From Hallella mizrahii (GTDB taxonomy: Bacteria > Bacteroidota > Bacteroidia > Bacteroidales > Bacteroidaceae): a stretch of DNA of 64,000 nucleotides. Of this stretch, positions 60,361-64,000 are shown piece after piece. The DNA lies in NCBI RefSeq assembly GCF_009695775.1, contig NZ_VUNG01000002.1:124001-188000 (forward strand), given 5' to 3'. The position numbers and the translations under genes are program-made. Below the pieces are notes generated by a model, which saw only the letters and a list, made by a program, of their open reading frames with translations, was not told where the DNA came from and ran no database searches. Each line of letters opens with the position of its first letter. Positions within the stretch are counted from its first letter, which is position 1.

Positions 60361-60567
60361 TTACACGGCAGCGTAGCCTTTTGTGGAGTTGTCACGCATG
60401 ATATCGCGGATGTTCAACTCTTTGTATTCACCGCCTTGATGCGCAGTAGGATCCGGATGATGAGGTTTGTCCTCTTCATAACTGAAGTTTTTGTAGTTCA
60501 GTTCTGCACATCCCCATACGATGAGCGCAGCCACGATGAACACGACCAATGCTATTGCTATATTCAT
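60361..60567 (-). CDS. Small single-pass membrane protein, function unknown
   Basis: 68 residues: one hydrophobic helix (IAIALVVFIVAALIVWGCAE, residues 3-22) and an acidic/His-rich soluble tail (YEEDKPHHPDPTAHQGGEYK). It has a good promoter box (TACCTTTG, minus strand, 60612-60619) and a terminator, which makes it a believable gene despite its size. The tail might bind metal; that is a guess. Confidence 0.65.
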   Translation of the reverse strand: MNIAIALVVFIVAALIVWGCAELNYKNFSYEEDKPHHPDPTAHQGGEYKELNIRDIMRDNSTKGYAAV

Positions 60568-60611
60568 AGAGCGTATTGTATTATGATATGATACGAGTTA
60601 TAAATCAGTTG

Positions 60612-60619
60612 CAAAGGTA
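60612..60619 (-). promoter_or_regulatory. Promoter -7 box of the small membrane protein gene
   Basis: The minus strand reads TACCTTTG, 44 bases before the ATG at 60567. Confidence 0.55.
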
Positions 60620-60757
60620 GCAAATTTCACTGTAAAACATTTATTTTCAGAGCACTTTTTTCGAGGACCTTACATAGACCCCATTATAAGTGTATCTTTC
60701 AAAAAGCACTTACCACAAGAACAACCTTCAAAAAGTTTCTATCATCGATCATCTTTT

Positions 60758-63277
60758 TCATTTTCTTCTTACCCCCTTCTGTGCCATTGCTTCCAGGGGA
60801 TTGTCGGGCCAATAGTGCTTAGGGTATCGGCGCCGCAGCTCTTTTCTGACCTCGAAGTAAGTGTCCTGCCAAAAGCTCCGCAAGTCAGTGGTGAGCTGCA
60901 CCGGTTTGAAGCCAGGGCTGAGCAGTTCCATCAGCACGGGTATCTTGCCGTTGTTGACACGCGGCGTCTCGGTAAGTCCGAAGCATTCCTGCAAGCGCAC
61001 GCTGAGCACAGGCACCTCTGAGCCATTGCGATACCGGAGTTGTATCTTACTGCCCGAGGGTACCACGATATATGTTGGTGCCAGCCTGCTGACCACCTGT
61101 TGCTGCTCATACGAGAGCATGTTCCACAGAACGCTCTCCATATCTATTTTTCTCATTTCACTGACCGTAGTAATTACCTTTCCATCTTTTTCAAGATAGA
61201 AAGGCAGCCACTTTTCAGGTTGCATAAGCACAGTGTCAGTAGAGAGATCAGGAAGTCCAAGCTCGGGATGCCACTGCGCCACTAGGGCTACCCGCTCCTG
61301 CAGTGCAGCCGTCTTGTCGGTCCAACTAAGCATACTTTTCCCTTCTTTCTTAGCAGCCTCGCAGATGATATTCTCCAACAGTTTCCTTGGTACATTGCCC
61401 AAAGGCTTAGTTTTGACCACCAGCGTGCCTATTCTCATTTCTTTCTGTGCGACCACCCCACCTTGATGTGCTATCCACGTGACGTTGTCCCACCACGTGG
61501 CATAGTCGTCGAGGCTTTGACTGCTGACCGGCGCGGCAAGGAAAGCCCTTCCCCTACCTCCGTTTCCGGCATGCAGCGTAGCAATAGCCAGCCACGGAAA
61601 GCTGGTGAGCGGATCCGCTGCGTCGAGCATCACCTCCTCACCATTGGCCATGCGGTAGTTGCCGTTATGGTCCAGTGCCTTTGCTATTCTCTCGGGATAG
61701 GCGGCAGCCACCAGGGCACCAATATCCTCCCTTGCCACGTAAGCATTGCTGGGGCGTATACCTACCGTCCTGTCATACTCCGCAGCTACCTTGCCAACGC
61801 GCTTCCATCGCCCCAGCGCATTCTTTCGTCTTGCATCCTGCAGAGCCGACACGCGCAGCAACAGGTCGGAATAGACATTGCTTTCCTGAGCCATCACGTC
61901 TTTCTCCTCAAGGATAGCGGCAATGTCGCAGGCCAGCGACTTCTCCGGCAGGTTCCGCGCCTGGAGCATCATTCGAGCGATTCTCGGATGACAGGGCATG
62001 GAAGCCATCTTCCGTCCCAAAGGAGTGATCTGTCCCTCCGCATTGACAGCATGAAGCGCCCGCAGTTCTTTGACGGCTCTTACCACATTTCCCCTTGGTG
62101 GCGGTGTGAGCCAAGGGAGGCTCTCGACATCCGTCTCACCGAAAGCCGCTATCTCCAGTACCATCGGCACGAGATCGGCATCCATGATCTCGGGCTGCCG
62201 TTGCTCCTCCATACGCTGTTGTGTGGCATTGGTCCACAGTCGGAAGCAGGTACCCTTTTCCACACGCCCCGCCCTGCCCGCTCTCTGCCGTGCCATATCC
62301 TTACTGATGCGCACGGTCTCGAGATGGCTCAGGTCGTTGGTGGGGTCAAAGACGAGCTTTCTGTAGAAGCCGCAGTCTACCACGATTCTGATGCCTTCTA
62401 TCGTCAGCGACGTCTCAGCGATAGGCGTAGCCAGCACCACCTTTCTCTCCCCCTGTGCGGATGGGCAGATAGCTTCGTATTGCTGTTGAGGCGGCAAATT
62501 GCCGTAGAGTTGACACACATGGGTAGCACCCAAACTGGTGCCAAGCAGTTCCGCGCATCTGACAATGTCGGCCTGTCCGGGCAGAAACGCCAGTATATCG
62601 CCCTCCTGCTCACAATGTGCCCGACCAACAGTTGCGGCAACTGCCGCAGCAATCTCACCAGGAGAAATATCTTCTTTGGCGAGCACCGTATCCACGGGAT
62701 ACATCCTGCCCTGACAGGAGACTTCGCGAGCGCCGAGTGCCTGACAGATGGCTGTGGCATCTATGGTGGCCGACATCACGACGATATCAAGGTCGGGTCT
62801 GAGTATGTTTCTCGTCTGTTGTGCCAGACAAAAAGCCAGATCCGACTGCAAGTTGCGCTCATGAAACTCATCGAAGATCACACAGCTCACACCTTCGAGC
62901 GTAGGGTCATCGGCCATGCGACGCGTAAGGATTCCCTCTGTGACCACCTCTATCCTTGTCTTCGACGAGATCTTCTTCTCGAAACGTATCTGATAGCCCA
63001 CCGTCTGCCCCACTTCCTCGCCGAGCATCTGAGCCATGCGCAGAGCCACCTGTCTGGCAGCGAGGCGACGGGGCTCAAGCATGACTATTCTACCCTGAAT
63101 GCCACGGCTGAGCATCGTCAGTGGCAGTAATGTGGACTTGCCGGCACCGGGAGGGGCGACGACCACAGCGGCATGATGCTGATTCAGCACGCCGTTGAGT
63201 TCCTCTGCTATGGTGGCAGCCGGCAACATACGGTATTTCTCAATAATATTCTTGGTTGTCATCGTCATTGACTCCAT
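60758..63277 (-). CDS. hrpB: ATP-dependent helicase HrpB
   Basis: DEAH-type helicase of 839 residues. Walker A PPGAGKST at 42-49, DEAH-like box DEFHERNLQ near 135, SATIDA motif III near 165, and motif VI QRAGRAGRVEKG near 335. The C-terminal half has the HrpB-specific domain (KKEGKSMLSWTDKTAALQER; YPKHYWPDNPLEAMAQKGVR at the end). Its cellular role is poorly known. The start could be ATG 63277, 63268 or 63262. A short palindrome lies upstream. Confidence 0.93.
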   Translation of the reverse strand: MESMTMTTKNIIEKYRMLPAATIAEELNGVLNQHHAAVVVAPPGAGKSTLLPLTMLSRGIQGRIVMLEPRRLAARQVALRMAQMLGEEVGQTVGYQIRFEKKISSKTRIEVVTEGILTRRMADDPTLEGVSCVIFDEFHERNLQSDLAFCLAQQTRNILRPDLDIVVMSATIDATAICQALGAREVSCQGRMYPVDTVLAKEDISPGEIAAAVAATVGRAHCEQEGDILAFLPGQADIVRCAELLGTSLGATHVCQLYGNLPPQQQYEAICPSAQGERKVVLATPIAETSLTIEGIRIVVDCGFYRKLVFDPTNDLSHLETVRISKDMARQRAGRAGRVEKGTCFRLWTNATQQRMEEQRQPEIMDADLVPMVLEIAAFGETDVESLPWLTPPPRGNVVRAVKELRALHAVNAEGQITPLGRKMASMPCHPRIARMMLQARNLPEKSLACDIAAILEEKDVMAQESNVYSDLLLRVSALQDARRKNALGRWKRVGKVAAEYDRTVGIRPSNAYVAREDIGALVAAAYPERIAKALDHNGNYRMANGEEVMLDAADPLTSFPWLAIATLHAGNGGRGRAFLAAPVSSQSLDDYATWWDNVTWIAHQGGVVAQKEMRIGTLVVKTKPLGNVPRKLLENIICEAAKKEGKSMLSWTDKTAALQERVALVAQWHPELGLPDLSTDTVLMQPEKWLPFYLEKDGKVITTVSEMRKIDMESVLWNMLSYEQQQVVSRLAPTYIVVPSGSKIQLRYRNGSEVPVLSVRLQECFGLTETPRVNNGKIPVLMELLSPGFKPVQLTTDLRSFWQDTYFEVRKELRRRYPKHYWPDNPLEAMAQKGVRRK

Positions 63278-63650
63278 ATTATATTATATATGAGCTCACT
63301 TTTTTAAAAAGTGAAATTACTGATTATCCCGATTGTACCACGACCGTTTTTTTTAACGGTAATGGCTATAGAGTTCAACTCTATAAAACATCAAGTTTTA
63401 ATTCGTATATAGAAAAGATTATGGCCCTGCGACTCGTTTTAAGGCCTCAAACGAAGCTCTTCTCGTTCTTCGACTGGTTTATAATTCTTGCGTCATACAG
63501 AAAAAGTCAGCGCATGTTAATCCATACGCAACGGGCTACAACCTATAGCATGTGCTTTATTTCTCCCCGATATCGCGTTTTGTTATTCCTCGTGTGGAAG
63601 CTGTATTGGTGTTGTTCCTCGTGTGGGAGCAATATTGGAAGACTGTTGCT
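63278..63650. other. Intergenic region with palindromes and a direct repeat
   Basis: No gene seen. Inverted repeats: CACTTTTTTAAAAAGTG (63297-63313), ACCGTT/AACGGT around a T-run (63343-63360), and the 19-base palindrome TATAGAGTTCAACTCTATA (63367-63385). A 29-base direct repeat follows (63583-63611 and 63612-63640; shared core TTCCTCGTGTGG). Confidence 0.55.
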
Positions 63651-64000
63651 TCAACGTTGTTTCGTCTTTTCCTTTCCTCGAACGGGATTGAGTCGACCTC
63701 TTTGCGAACCCTGGATTTTTCTATCTATTCTTATCCCTGACAGACACCGTGCCATCGTCTGACTTCTCGTACCGCTCATGAAACACGCGGTGCAGCAAGT
63801 TTTTTTGTCTTTGCCACAATGGCCGAGTACGTTGTCGATGACGAGTCCAAGGTTGAGAAGACGGCGCCCCATGGTCTCACAGCCTGTACGGCAGACTGTC
63901 TTAGCAGTATTCTCTTCAAAGAACTCAAGAGCCTGTTGGCGTATCATCTGGTCATCTATCTTCTCAAGTTCATTGCGTGTCACCGACCCGACAAAAGTCT
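63651..64000 (-). CDS. Cys-rich protein, C-terminal part, cut by window edge
   Basis: The frame is open to the window end. It reads TFVGSVTRNELEKIDDQMIR at the edge, then ALEFFEENTAKTVCRTGCET, LGHCGKDKKTCCTACFMSG and a basic tail. Five or more Cys in CxxxC, CGKDKKTCC and C-x2-C arrangements suggest metal binding. A GTG at 63983 could be a start, but the frame continues upstream, so the true start is probably outside. I do not recognise the family. Confidence 0.5.
   Translation of the reverse strand, partial: TFVGSVTRNELEKIDDQMIRQQALEFFEENTAKTVCRTGCETMGRRLLNLGLVIDNVLGHCGKDKKTCCTACFMSGTRSQTMARCLSGIRIDRKIQGSQRGRLNPVRGKEKTKQR

Noticed and set aside
61463..63130. 555-codon open frame on the plus strand opposite hrpB
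   Set aside because: It is the antisense of a well-conserved helicase gene; no promoter box, no motif, and His/Arg/Ser-rich composition typical of a shadow frame.

Overview
The window looks like chromosome from a member of the Bacteroidales, most probably Prevotellaceae. Genes are preceded by the Bacteroidota sigma box TAnnTTTG, usually read as TAACTTTG, TACCTTTG or TATCTTTG, and seldom by a Shine-Dalgarno sequence. The gene set also fits: three outer-membrane beta-barrel receptors of the TonB-receptor fold, a GLPGLI-family protein, a DUF4837 lipoprotein, an AmpG-like permease beside a SpoIID protein, and an acetyl-type MetA. I saw no tRNA, rRNA or CRISPR array.

Positions 1-6.2 kb are accessory and partly decayed. 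They hold a frameshifted receptor gene cut by the left edge, a stub of a metallophosphoesterase, an AlbA_2/Schlafen-type regulator, a promoter followed by a strongly folded leader RNA and a 14-codon ORF, a palindromic repeat array, a B3/B4-domain protein, a YafQ-type toxin with a frameshift behind an intact antitoxin, and a polyvalent-kinase-like gene split over two frames at a canonical -1 slippery heptamer followed by a hairpin.

Positions 6.2-36.7 kb are mostly housekeeping: a divergent NAD+ DNA ligase and trmD; recJ-recQ; a C1 peptidase and Xaa-Pro aminopeptidase; a patatin; an NfeD-SPFH membrane pair; an M48 lipoprotein peptidase; a candidate small RNA; aroC; slyD; Nif3 with its zinc-ribbon partner; a compact run metAA-U32 peptidase-lipoprotein-nth-DUF2461; an M13 peptidase; an ABC-F protein; infC-rpmI-rplT; and a Nudix hydrolase.

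Positions 36.7-47.6 kb are accessory again: a second copy of the palindromic array, a HigBA-type toxin-antitoxin pair, a GLPGLI plus outer-membrane-barrel operon, a stretch of mobile-element remains (excisionase-like HTH, both-ends-truncated MobV relaxase, broken IS5-type transposase), and a LuxR-type regulator whose neighbour, another receptor gene, carries two matching palindromes upstream.

Positions 47.6-64 kb return to core functions: an rlmN-DUF4837-pdxA-flippase operon, SpoIID-AmpG, pyrK-pyrD, an XRE regulator, a 0.7-kb AT-rich gap, holA diverging from an HsdR-N-type protein, hrpB, and a Cys-rich gene cut by the right edge. Several repeat families (22-bp palindromes, a 9-bp minisatellite, and the motif CTACACCTTATTATATA at four or more loci) lie between genes.
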